DNA of 15,238 bases from Dunaliella salina (GCA_002284615.2 MU070338.1:20665-35902); one strand, 5' to 3'. Positions 1 to 8,377 are shown, counted from the stretch's first letter. Numbers and translations are program-made. Notes: a model not told the origin generated them from the sequence alone.

Positions 1-595
1 AGTTACTAAGCTAGTCACGCACTGGAGTGTCGTTGGATGGTTACTGCTCGATGACTGAGCTGCTGGTGACTGCACGGTGCCTGGCCAGTTACTCAGCCGG
101 TCATACACTAGAGTGTTGCTGGCTGGTTACTGCTCGGTGGCTGAGCTGCTGGTGACTGCATGGTACCTGGCCAGTTACTCAGCTAGTCATGCAAAGGAGT
201 GTGACTGGTTGGTTACTGCTCGGTGACTGAGCTGCTGGTGACTGCACAGTGCCTGGCCAGTTACTCAGCTAGTCATGCACTGGAGTGTTGCTTGGTGGTT
301 ACTGCTTGGTGACTGACCTGCTGACGACTGCACGGTGCCTGGCCAGTTACTCAGCTAGTCATGCAAAGGAGTGTGACTGGTTGGTTACTGCTCGGTGACT
401 GAGCTGCTGGTGACTGCACGGTGCCTGGCCAGTTACTCAGCTAGTCATGCACTGGAGTGTTGCTGGCTGGTTACTGCTTGGTGACTGACCTGCTGGTGAC
501 TGCACGGTGCCTGGCCAGTTACTCAGCCAGTCATGCACTGGAGTATTGCTGACTGGTTACTGTTCGGTGACTAAGCTGCCGATGACAGGCTGATT
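1..595. repeat. 86-bp minisatellite, six full units plus a decayed seventh
   Basis: Six head-to-tail units of exactly 86 bp begin at 1, 87, 173, 259, 345 and 431, each starting with agttact and ending with cctggcc. There are no indels between units. A seventh copy starts at 517 and degenerates near 580-595. Units 3 and 5 differ at one base and units 4 and 6 at about four, while neighbouring units differ more, so the array has a 172-bp dimer period. Inside each unit a roughly 21-23 bp sub-motif built around gttactg/gtgactg recurs about four times. The period is not a multiple of three and stops occur in all frames, so the array is non-coding. It probably continues to the left of the window. 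Confidence 0.96.
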
Positions 596-1084
596 ACAAT
601 TACTTATTGAGTAATGCTCTAAAGTGTTACTGGACGATTTCCAAGCAGTTACAAAACGAGAAATCGAGGCCGGTTACGATTTGGTTACTTGTTCAGAAAC
701 TGCTTTGTAACGGTCCAGTAATGAAATACAACATTCCGACGTGGTCAGTGTAGGAAAGTTGTACCGTCAAAATAAAAGAGGGGTAGAATGTCAGTCCTGT
801 AGTTGAGCAATCTCGGAACCGAGCTGATTGGGACCTGGAGGGATTTTCGTCATGCTACTGCAGTAGCATGCCTATACCCATGGGCAGGTGACCTGGACTT
901 CCCTTAGTCACTATCAATTAATTGGAATTTGCCACATGTTATGTTTTCCCTTCTCCCCTCTAAGCCCCGCTAAAAAAAATGGAATGTGAGTTGCTCTATG
1001 TCCAGTGTCCCTTCCCCCCTCTTAGCCCCCGTTGGATATTGTTGTGGACCTAAGCAGTTTCTTATGCGATTTGAATTGGATTTA
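596..1084. other. Unassigned spacer with GTTAC-rich edge
   Basis: I see no gene here. The first 150 bases (about 596-740) keep recurrent gttac/attac words and may be an eroded continuation of the 86-bp minisatellite. An imperfect 23-24 bp pyrimidine-rich direct repeat occurs at 947-969 and 1008-1031 (tcccttcYcccctcWtagcc core). A short reading frame at 986-1171 has no recognisable features and overlaps the LINE remnant that follows. Confidence 0.5.
851..870. repeat. Perfect 20-bp palindrome
   Basis: The sequence catgctactgcagtagcatg is its own reverse complement over all 20 bases and has no spacer. The flanking bases do not extend the symmetry. Function is unknown: it could be a cruciform-prone site, a dyad protein-binding site or the scar of a small element. 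Confidence 0.9.
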
Positions 1085-1405
1085 GAGAAAACAAAAAGGA
1101 AAACATATAAGGAAAACTCTCCAAAATATTTCATTCAGGGAAAGAAGATGCGTCGTCTCCAAGGGCCGTGAGCCTCCCATACTGGAAGTAAGAGTGTAGT
1201 CCATGTGGATCTGTTGGATCTCCGGCAGCAGGTAGCTGGGGCACCAGGGTTTGAAATTTTTTTTGAATGCTTTTGACTTTGCTCTTTGCTTGGTCAAGAC
1301 TAATTTGAGAGGGTTAGGGTAATTTAGGATTGGGTTGTGCAGCTTAAGAAAACTGCAAAAGCTGCATGGCCGGAGCAAAAAGGTGTCTGTAACCTTTGAC
1401 GCAAT
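1085..1405 (-). mobile_element. Old LINE 3' end, decayed
   Basis: Read on the minus strand, this piece carries the end of the LINE C-terminal domain and then the 3' UTR. The region around 1265-1350 translates to a stretch with KLH, NY, LKLV and TKQRAK, which aligns with QLHTHSVQYAHKLVTTRRA in L3. Next come a decayed PGA (EPGAS in better copies) and UTR blocks such as atccacat, ctctt and ttcca. It ends in a T/C-rich tail that reads on the plus strand as agaaaacaaaaaggaaaac at 1086-1104. It is much more diverged than the other copies, so it is probably the oldest insertion here. The upstream (higher-coordinate) limit is uncertain. Confidence 0.6.
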
Positions 1406-1904
1406 CGTCGACTGGTGTAGGAAACAAGATGGCTTAAGGCTACATCAATTATAAAATGTGAACTCTAGGTAACGAGACATTACGCTGAGTTCAGAAGTGT
1501 CAGGGTCAGTACTTAGCAATCGTTGTTACTGAGTGTTCCAACCATAAAGTATGGTTGTAGCTTAGAGGAATAAGCTGCACAGTTGTACCTACCTGCGAGG
1601 ACAAAGAAAAGAAAAGAATATGAACAAGTTTAGGCAGGCCAGAGGCCGCGTGCATTAAGGGAAGTACCCCTAACTGGAAAGTTAAAGGCCTCACCAGAGG
1701 GCCCTCAAAACCTACACTAGACATAGCTAGCCTAGGAGAGAGCCAGAACAGAGCTAATGAGGATCTGCCAGTCGGGGTTTGTCCGCCATGCTCCTAGACG
1801 CCTGGACTCTCCTTCCCCTGCTGTCCACCGCTACGCGCCCAGCACCCCCCCCCCCCCAGCAGCCCTCTGAAGACGAAGAGCATGTCTGCTTAATGATGGA
1901 TATT
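1406..1904. other. Unassigned stretch with a C13 run
   Basis: No gene can be supported. A 13-base C homopolymer lies at 1845-1857. On the plus strand the last 250 bases translate to proline- and acid-rich fragments that could be the linker upstream of the PHD finger in L1, so L1 may start earlier than placed. A minus-strand reading frame at 1506-1724 matches nothing I recognise. Confidence 0.4.
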
Positions 1905-2164
1905 TGTTCTTGAATGGCATGGCAGAAAGCTTAGCTGGCGCAATTGCAGCAACTGCCAGGAGCGGAATACAGAACTCCCATGGGCAGAACTCCCTTGGCC
2001 AAGGTCCTCATGCCATATACATTGTCTTCAAGTATGTATTTGAAATCCAAGCCTCAACAGGCAAACGCTAAGCAGAAACAGGAAACAAGGAAAGGTGCCT
2101 CACGTGCACACACACTTGCAATCACAATACCTGATTAATTGGGAGAATAATTGAAAGTCGGGCT

Positions 2165-2440
2165 TTGCCAATTAAAAAAAAAAAAAAAGGCTTTAAATTA
2201 GCTCACCTTGAGCCCTTCCCCAGAAGCCAAATACAAGATGATACTTGCCAAATCTGCTGGATTCCCACAAGCATGGAAAATGAAAAAGATGATGTTACTG
2301 ACATGCCTCAATGTGATGCATGTCAACGCAAATATCACTGGAAATGCCTACTTCATCACGACTTCTGCACCCCATCACAGCGCATGCGCATCCAGGCAGA
2401 CTAGATGTCCACATGGGACTGCCCTTCGTGCATTAAATTA
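2165..2440 (+). pseudogene. PHD finger segment of LINE L1
   Basis: The frame reading TCQICW...PQCDAC...YHWKC...WDCPSC contains a full set of eight zinc ligands in C4HC3 order. Cysteine codons lie at 2246, 2255, 2312 and 2321, His at 2336, Cys at 2345, then Cys at 2420 and 2429. The spacing is C-X2-C-X18-C-X2-C-X4-H-X2-C-X24-C-X2-C, with the usual Trp two residues before the seventh ligand; this fits the PHD pattern. A TAG at 2402 breaks the frame between ligands 6 and 7. PHD fingers in known proteins bind histone tails, so a chromatin-targeting role for the intact retroelement is an inference. A basic linker (about 1944-2200) precedes it. PHD fingers are known in ORF1 of some CR1-type LINEs; here the finger is followed by the middle domain and RNase H. 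Confidence 0.82.
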
Positions 2441-2499
2441 TAAATTCTCAAAAAACAGCAAGGACCAGGAGAGTAGAAGAAACATAAATGAATGAAGTT

Positions 2500-3860
2500 A
2501 CCTGACCTGGCATCCCACGTGAGAACCTGCTGCTATGGTCCTTGAAAATCCAGGTTTTAAGGCGCATGTCCACAGTTTTGAAGAATCTTGTACAGACGGG
2601 CTTGCATCTCCACAACCATACTCACCAGCTGCTGAAATCACTGTAAAGAATCTCACTCACCAAGGTTTTGAGGAAGCCACAGGGCATCCAAATTGACTGG
2701 ATCACAACCCAAGGCCACCCCTTGCGCAACAAAGCATACTTTGACCTAGGAACTACCAACCCCCAGACAGACATCATTTCCACAAACAGGTGTGAAATCT
2801 GGCTACGAAGGCTGGATCTCATGTTGCCAGGATCCAACAAAGATACTGATGAACAACAAAAGCGACCTCTTGCATTTACCACTCAAGCTGCATGCATTGA
2901 TGACACCGAAGGGAAATGTGCAGGTATTGCCACCCCTCTTTAAATCCTGCTTCAAGCACATAATGTGGCAAGACAAGCTGGTCCCCACACCTCCAATTAG
3001 CCCCCTTTTCAAAATGAAGCAACAGGAATCATGGGCCTCCTAAACAGGTACACTTGCCATCTTGGAAAAGGCAATCAAAAAATAAAGGAATCCAATTTTT
3101 TGCGCACACCAGTGCACACTCTTAGACCCCTCACGCGCCATGCCCTGGTTAACTAGCTTGCAAGCCCCCTTGACTATGACGACCATTCAAAGCATACTGG
3201 ATCCCTTATGTTCAAAACAGTTTTTTGGGGGCCAACACTAGTATGTTTGGAATGACAAGGCGGAGGTCCCTGGATCGAACTCTAGTGGCCAGGGCGGAAT
3301 TTGGTACCTTCTTGGGGTTGGTAAAAATCGGCCTGTCGGTCGGTTTCCTCACAGAGGTTCTTTCCTTAATACACGTGGCTAGATGGCAAGCGTAAAACTT
3401 GTTTTTGTTTGGAACCAAATTCACAGTCTTCTCCTTTTGCCACCCTGGCTACGACGAAGGTTTTATCTACTACCTAGTCATGCATGCTTTGTCTTCAATT
3501 GCTAGCACGTCCGCCCCAAGTGCTGCTTTCATGCTCCTTCCCAGCCAGATGGGATGGACCAAGAAAGGATACATGCACGCATGGTTCTCATGTTACCCTG
3601 ACCATGGCACAATTATTGCCAAATTCCCCCTCAAGCTTGACATTCCAACAATCCCAAACCTACCTTCTTCCTCTAGCTCCTCCCAAAATAATATGACATA
3701 TGTGAAGCTTCATGCCATTTGGGATCATGAAGGAAAGCAGGGTATCTCATAATAATCCAAACTGGGTTGAGGATTTACAATATGAAATTCCTGAAGGAAG
3801 AGGGTACCACAGAAGCAGTCAACAGGTGCAAACAAAACACTTCCCTTCTCTTTTAAAGCA
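2500..3860 (+). pseudogene. Middle domain of LINE L1 (methyltransferase-like?)
   Basis: Several frames are needed to follow this domain. Recognisable blocks, in order, are DLGTTNPQTDI (about 2740), GKCAG (about 2920), KIKESNF (about 3075), LASPLDYDD (about 3150), FTVFSFCHPGYDEGF (3421-3465), FMLLPSQMGWTKK (about 3525), YVKLHAIWDHEGKQ (about 3700) and NPNWVEDL (about 3757). The same blocks recur in L2 on the other strand, so this is a real conserved domain of the family. The order 'aromatic-HPxYDE, amphipathic helix, TFMLLP strand, W-DL-xxxW strand' is weakly like the PCIF1 adenine methyltransferase fold, but the catalytic NPPF is not present. Function is therefore unproven. A 153-bp element interrupts it at 3253. 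Confidence 0.6.
3253..3405. mobile_element. 153-bp short insertion with 9-bp target duplication
   Basis: The nonamer tgtttggaa occurs at 3244-3252 and again at 3406-3414. Removing the 153 bases between them plus one repeat copy brings the L1 reading SMFG next to TKFTVFSF, apart from one extra G upstream, as the family's middle domain requires. The insert carries gttcgatcc on the minus strand (around 3272-3280), which fits the tRNA/Pol III B-box pattern GWTCRANNC. It ends in a T-rich stretch (about 3398-3410). I find no convincing A box and no terminal inverted repeats beyond about 5 bp. A SINE is the best guess; a small non-autonomous DNA element is the alternative. Confidence 0.65.
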
Positions 3861-3949
3861 CCTAGCACATGGAGAAGTATGTTTGCACTTTTTCATCAGG
3901 AACACACAACCTTTTCGAAGTCTGCAGCCAACGAAACATTATTAGACCT

Positions 3950-4620
3950 AACATACAATCATACCTGAGTGTCATAAACACCGCCAACAGGAAAATGCAG
4001 CAGGCAGGAGCATCTTTTTTCATCCCGGAAGACACTGCTCCTTTAATACTATCACCTGCACAATTATTATTCCAAAGGGCCATGGACCCACTAATCTGAT
4101 TAACAGAGCAGAGCTCGCTGCAACCTTTGTAGCTCTACAGCAAGGGCATACTTCAATTGCAACTGACAGTCTTTCCGCACCGTATGGAACCAGACCCTCA
4201 AACCCTTGGACATGTCCATCCACAGACATGCACCACTGCTCGAAGATGTAACAATTTGCAGGAAAGAAAAGAAAAAAATACGCAGGCAGTGAAAATACTT
4301 TCCGCATCAATTAAGGAAAAGAGGATACCTAGGGCTAGGGCACCGTGTATCCCCTTCACTAAGAGAAAATGAGAAAAGAAGTCTATGAGGATCAGGAGGA
4401 TTACTGGCAGTAGCCCGTGCCTGATCCTGTTGATGAGGGTTGAAAGAGAGAGTCTGCAACAACTCGCATTGTTAATTAACAGTAGTGTATCAGAGGAACC
4501 TATGCACTTCTACAAAGTAAAACCACACTGTGGCATCCTCGGTAAAGAAGGCGCAGGTGCTCTTGCACTTCAAGCAGCTATGTTGACTGATGGAGCTGAC
4601 ACTTCACTCACCCAGGCAAA
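3950..4620 (+). pseudogene. RNase H domain of LINE L1 (split by an insertion)
   Basis: RNase H in LINEs removes template RNA during second-strand synthesis. The second and third catalytic blocks are clear: INRAELAATFVALQQGH with Glu at 4111-4113, and IATDSL with Asp at 4165-4167. The first block, normally YTDGS, is eroded around 3960-3975. After about 4250 the frame is cut by a 197-bp insertion and resumes at about 4469. It continues with the HFYKVK block (from about 4507) and then GILGKEGAGALALQAA (4531-4578), the C-terminal helix. There the expected catalytic Asp of NEGADAL has become Gly, and Asn has become Lys. At least one frameshift separates the N-terminal part (about 3990-4060) from the Glu block. 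Confidence 0.8.
4261..4457 (-). mobile_element. Solitary 197-bp LINE 3' end inside L1 RNase H
   Basis: The minus strand matches the last ~195 bp of L3 and of insertion 10734-10926. It has the end of the coding region (cat-ag replacing the usual PH-stop), then a UTR with a hairpin, then tccttaattgatg and a tail seen on the plus strand as gaaagaaaagaaaaaaa (4262-4278). It is flanked by an 11-bp imperfect target duplication, aacaatttgca (4250-4260) and aacaactcgca (4458-4468), 9 of 11 identical. Without it the L1 RNase H reading is continuous (EDVTIC joined to NNLALLIN). It begins at nearly the same point of the LINE as the copy at 10734. Confidence 0.82.
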
Positions 4621-5212
4621 AAAACCTCTCTTTCATCTGTATTTGCTTGCTGCACCTGTCACAACACCTAGCTCTCATACAGAATACTGGCCCCTTTCAA
4701 ACCTCCAAGACAAACTAAAGCAAATAATGCACAAATTGGGTACAGCAAACCTCGGCATTTGCAGCTATGGAAATTGGCAAAACCTGCTCTTGATGTTCAA
4801 CTCACCCCACTGCTAATTCCAAAATCAGCAATGCTTTTGCTGAGAATGAAAGCTGTGACCCTCAAATAACTGACCAATGACCTTAAGTCTCCAACAGACA
4901 TCCTACCCAATAGCAAGCATACCAGGTTCTCCTTAAACCACCCTGGGCCCACACTCTGCCCTCCATGTGGTGCACCTGATAGCACCTCCCATGCCCTACT
5001 CAGATGCACGCACCCACAGATAGATAGCATGAACATAAATCGACACCATCAACCACTCAGCATCTGTGGTGAAGCACTCAGCAAAGGAAAACATGGACCT
5101 TACATTGTCACTATGAATGCATGCAAGACATAGTGGCTATGCTCCCTGGAGATGGAAATTCCAAATTGTGTCTACCAAAACATTCCGTTGGCTTTTCCCA
5201 TCTGGACGATTG
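4621..5212 (+). pseudogene. Post-RNase H region and CCHC knuckle of LINE L1
   Basis: After RNase H comes a conserved spacer (LSNLQDKLKQIMHKLGTAN, then YGNWQNLL; same order as NLQDALKFHMHTKHEHGYAN and YYQNLL in L2). A zinc-knuckle-like motif follows, with Cys codons at 4957 and 4966, His at 4990 and Cys at 5005, spacing C-X2-C-X7-H-X4-C. After it come SMNINRHHQPL and SKGKHGPYIVTMNA, typical of the segment between knuckle and C-terminal domain. Stops and frameshifts occur near 4816 and 4870. The last recognisable residues, FRWLFPSGRL, end at 5211, where L2 is inserted; the reading continues at 12118 with QLPNTQLSRPDGIIVLP. Confidence 0.75.
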
Positions 5213-5329
5213 AAAAGAAAAAACTACGTAGGCAGAGAAACTCTCCCTACATCAATTAAGGAAAAGGAGGCACATTGCCTCATAAAGAGCCATGAGCCCC
5301 CTCCACCGCAAGAAATGAGTCAAGATAGG
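5213..5329 (-). other. LINE L2 3' UTR, hairpin and pyrimidine tail
   Basis: On the minus strand the stop TAG at 5332-5330 follows the codons for NPPGPH. The UTR forms a stem-loop at about 5268-5301 (outer arms ggctcat and atgtgcc, inner ggctc against gaggc). Conserved tccttaattgatgtagggag and gagtttctctgcc blocks follow, then a TTTTTTCTTTTC tail that ends at 5213. The same arrangement closes L3 and the two solitary 3' ends, so this is the 3' recognition end of the family. Confidence 0.75.
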
Positions 5330-6060
5330 CTAATGGGGTCCTGGAGGATTACAAGAAGCACCTGGCTCTAGAATCTGGCTGTAGGAAGTACTCTTGTTTT
5401 TGATAGCGCAACTTGCATTCCATTGCATTCCATACATTGAATGTATGGAAACAAGTTTGTGGGCATATTAAACAGAATGGGCATGAAGCTGCTGAGCAAG
5501 CTCAGTGGCACGTTGGTGATCCTCAGGCTGTCCTAGTTGTTTGAATTGCTTCAGGTTGTGCTCAGTATAAATAATTCCACCAACACCCAGGAGAATAGAG
5601 CAAATTGCTTCAGCTTTAGCGCTCATAGGTTTACAGAGGTCTGAATACTGCTGCTTAGCTGTGTTCAACTGATGCTCTGGCCTTGTGTCTTCACAGGATT
5701 TGATTTCCATTAGTTGCACATGGCGTTTGTTCATATGAAGTTCATGAGGTTACCTCATGTGGCTAGCTCTTGTAATCCTCTGTGTGGATGTGTGTAAAGC
5801 GTGTTGTGAATGGATAGGAGAAACACTTTTAGAAGTAGGCTTGGCATTACAAGAGTGATCAAAATGACATCTGGTCGACTTGGATTGAGTCTTTTTTCTC
5901 TCTTGAACTTCAAGTTGAAGGTTACGAGGGAAGAAGTACTTAGGTATACTTCTGTTTGATGCATGTGTAGGGAGTTGGAAGTTGTGTTGTGCCGCTTTGA
6001 AATCGCTCCCTATGTCTGTGTGGACCAGGCCTGCCCCTACAGGGCTTTGCCTGCAATATT
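5330..6060 (-). pseudogene. C-terminal domain of LINE L2
   Basis: The best frame (5734-5468 on the minus strand) contains CEDTRPEHQLNTAKQQY, ICSILLGVGGIIYTEHNL, then FKQLG and HQRATELAQQLHAHSV. It aligns block by block with L1 (12200-12540: DTKPEQTLLTAQNQH, LHTLLLGVAGNIC, AAELHHHAAK) and with L3 (11334-11500: TEHTLKQFKQLGLDHQRAT). Past a frameshift near 5475 the domain ends in SQILEPGAS and NPPGPH-stop. Upstream, 5750-6060 carries GKALLKGI, HTDIGSD, ASNRSIPKYFFP and RPDVILIT in several frames. The domain has no family I can name; an alpha-helical RNA-binding or RNP role would be a guess. About 27 bp with a palindrome (5430-5448) has been added within it. Confidence 0.7.
5430..5448. repeat. 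19-bp palindrome in the L2 C-terminal domain
   Basis: The arms ccatacatt (5430-5438) and aatgtatgg (5440-5448) are perfect inverted repeats around one G. Just to the left a 10-bp unit attgcattcc is nearly doubled. This patch replaces the TTRRAIE block that L3 has at the same place, so it is a small insertion or rearrangement private to L2. Confidence 0.8.
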
Positions 6061-6540
6061 ATGTCTTTCTGTTTTCATGTTGGAGATGATATGGTTCTGG
6101 CAGCCTGGGAGCATATGGAGTGCGCTGTCCAATTTATGTTAGCCCGGGAGAGGGCATGTTGGGTCAGGAGACCCTTTCAAACGGACTGCATGTTTTTGAT
6201 TGCTAAGGGTGCCTGTGCGATACTGCAGGATGTTACGCTTCATTGGTACAGAAATGTAGGGCATATTCCTAAAGGCATTGCTGATTTTTTTATCTAAATG
6301 CAGTAGTAAGTTTTGATAGTAAAAGTAGTAACCTGTTTTGGCGTTCAACGCTAAGTTAGCATAGCCATGTTCATGTTTAGTATGCATGTGGAATTTGAGA
6401 GCATCTTGAAGATTGGGGAGATATTTGAGCTGGGGGGCAGGTGTGGGACCTGTAGATGCACCTGCGGCAAGCACTCTTTTTTCCTTCTTTGGCTAGCCAG
6501 AAAACAGTTGTAGATGGATTTCTGCCAGGATCTGCATAGA
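6061..6540 (-). pseudogene. Post-RNase H region and degenerate knuckle of LINE L2
   Basis: The minus-strand frame 6474-6139 contains LPNLQDALKFHMHTKHEHGYAN, YYQNLL, ISNAFRNMP, ILQYRTGTLSNQKHAVR and DPTCPLPG. The last is the first half of a CPxC knuckle whose second Cys has changed to Pro; its H-X4-C half is seen out of frame at about 6108-6090 (HMLPGC). Spacing and order match the L1 segment 4680-5010. In LINEs this knuckle is thought to bind nucleic acid. A frameshift falls between the two halves, around 6130. Confidence 0.72.
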
Positions 6541-6559
6541 GGGTTTCAACGTCTGCCAT

Positions 6560-6975
6560 GAAGTTGTTTGCTTGTTTTGCCTGATGTTTTGCAATAGCAT
6601 CTGCACATTCATTACCAGCAATGCCAGCATGAGCCTTCACTTTGTGAAATTGAATTTAGGAATGAGAGTTGCTAATGAGAGATGGAATCATTTTTAGGAC
6701 GTCATATATCTCCTGTGTTTTTCAGGGTAAAGAAGTTGCTTATGTATTTGATTGAAAGAGCGAGGCTGCCTGATGCAATGTTTGCATATTTGGTGTCGAT
6801 AGCAGCAGCAATTGCTGCCAGTTCAGCTCGAGTTATGGTGTCTGTAACCCCAGCACCGTTTGGTCCTACAAAGTTCTTAATGTCAGTAAGTGAGCAGTGG
6901 ACGCCTGCCCGAATTTCTTGCTTGCCGTTCTGGACAAGGCAGCTGCCATCTGTGTATGCCAACTTGCATTGAATG
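6560..6975 (-). pseudogene. RNase H domain of LINE L2, catalytic Asp lost
   Basis: The minus-strand frame from 6962 has YTDGSC (first Asp codon 6950-6948) and TITRAELAAIAAAI (Glu codon 6824-6822). Where family members read ASDSL, this copy has ASGSL: Gly codon 6770-6768 replaces the third catalytic residue. A frameshift follows in the strand-helix after it, then the frame 6640-6377 gives KAHAGIAGNECADAIAKHQAKQ, the C-terminal block with His and Asp. Both the missing Asp and the frameshift rule out activity. A short (GA)8 tract at 6995-7010 lies just upstream, within the linker to the middle domain. Confidence 0.85.
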
Positions 6976-7245
6976 TCCTCCAGTCAGCAACTTTGAGAGA
7001 GAGAGAGAGAATTGTATTGGACTGGCCTGGTAGTGAGCCCATATCTTAGATACTCAGAGTTCTTGGGTATTTAGAGACGTGTAGTTTGTCAAATGGGAGG
7101 TGTTCCAATTAACTGCAACCTGGCATGTCAGCATGCATAGAATTAAGGACAGGGTGGCTGCTTACTCCCTTCAGCTTCCACTCGGTGGCTCCTGGTGTAG
7201 CGTCTCCCAGGCCCTTTAGCCAGTTTTTGTTATGGTTGTTGAAAT

Positions 7246-7755
<510 letters not shown>

Positions 7756-8274
7756 GTCAGTTTCTCAGCCTGACAGCAGTGTTCCAAACAACAAAGATCC
7801 AAAGGTCCCAGGTATGCTTAGGTAGAGGTGTCGCTTGGTTAGGGCAGGATTGAGGGGCCCTGTAACCAAGAATTTTACAAGGCATGGTTCCAAGGTCGTA
7901 ACAGAGGTGGGGGTAGGCAGTGACAAGTTTAGAGTAGGGGTTATCATGCTCTTATTCCATGCTGGAGGGACATGAATGTAGCAGTGGCCTCTGTGTTGAG
8001 GATGACAGAATAAAGCATGTTGCAAGGCTAAGGTCCTATTCCTTCATCATAAATGGGATACTGAGAAGCCTGAGAATTTGGATGGGAAGGCATTATGCAT
8101 GGCACCAAAAAGAGTATCTCGAAAATCCGCTCTCCAAGAGTTCTGGTATTGCGGGTTATGATCTAGTGGAGAGGCCATTTTTCTTGGGTTACCAAAGCCC
8201 ATTTTTGAAGAGCAGTATGAATGTGAGTTGGGAGGGTTCGTGAAAAAGAGTCTTTGATCTCCTTGCTAGAGCAT
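7756..8274 (-). pseudogene. Middle domain of LINE L2
   Basis: Minus-strand translation, joined across frameshifts, gives IKDSFSRTLPTHIHTALQKW (8255-8195), ALVTQEK then MASPLDHNPQYQNSWRADF (about 8195-8110), RDTLFGAMHNAFPSKFSGFS (about 8110-8065) and SVSHL. TEATATFM (about 7985), KLVTAYPHLCYDLGTMPCKI (about 7930-7870) and WDLWIFVVWNTAVRL follow. Each block has a partner in L1 (KIKESNFLRTPVH, LASPLDYDD, FSFCHPGYDEGF, TFMLLP-like, LHAIW). The HPxYDE motif of L1 is SHLYDE-like here, interrupted by a tandem stop. The segment is cut at 8274 by L3 and continues at 11665 on the minus strand. Confidence 0.72.
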
Positions 8275-8377
8275 TTTCTTTACCCAGCCTGTTTCGCAGC
8301 TGAACCACACACACTCCAAAATATATGATACCCCTGTAAATCCCCTGGGGCCTTTGCAGGACGGTATACATGCACTT

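Larger units (their letters stand above)
1905..5212 (+). mobile_element. LINE L1, left arm (outermost layer of the nest)
   Basis: This is a degenerate, probably 5'-truncated LINE whose plus-strand translation runs basic linker, PHD finger, middle domain, RNase H, then zinc knuckle. It stops in the middle of the post-knuckle region at 5212, where the pyrimidine tail of minus-strand element L2 begins. The missing C-terminal part resumes at 12118. Two smaller insertions interrupt it, at 3253-3405 and 4261-4457. Many stops and frameshifts show it is dead. The start is uncertain: coding-like linker is seen from about 1944 (basic, K/Q/R-rich, including KSKPQQANAKQKQ), possibly from about 1650. Confidence 0.85.

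Noticed and set aside
2622..2882. Minus-strand frame opposite the L1 middle domain
   Set aside because: Shadow of the plus-strand LINE coding frames, which have conserved blocks shared with L2.
3253..3300. tRNA gene suggested by the TTCGATCC word
   Set aside because: No acceptor or D-arm pairing and no convincing A box; treated as a possible SINE instead.
6995..7010. (GA)8 tract as one arm of a hairpin with the (CT)n at 7321
   Set aside because: Complementary but short and 310 bases away; likely independent simple repeats.
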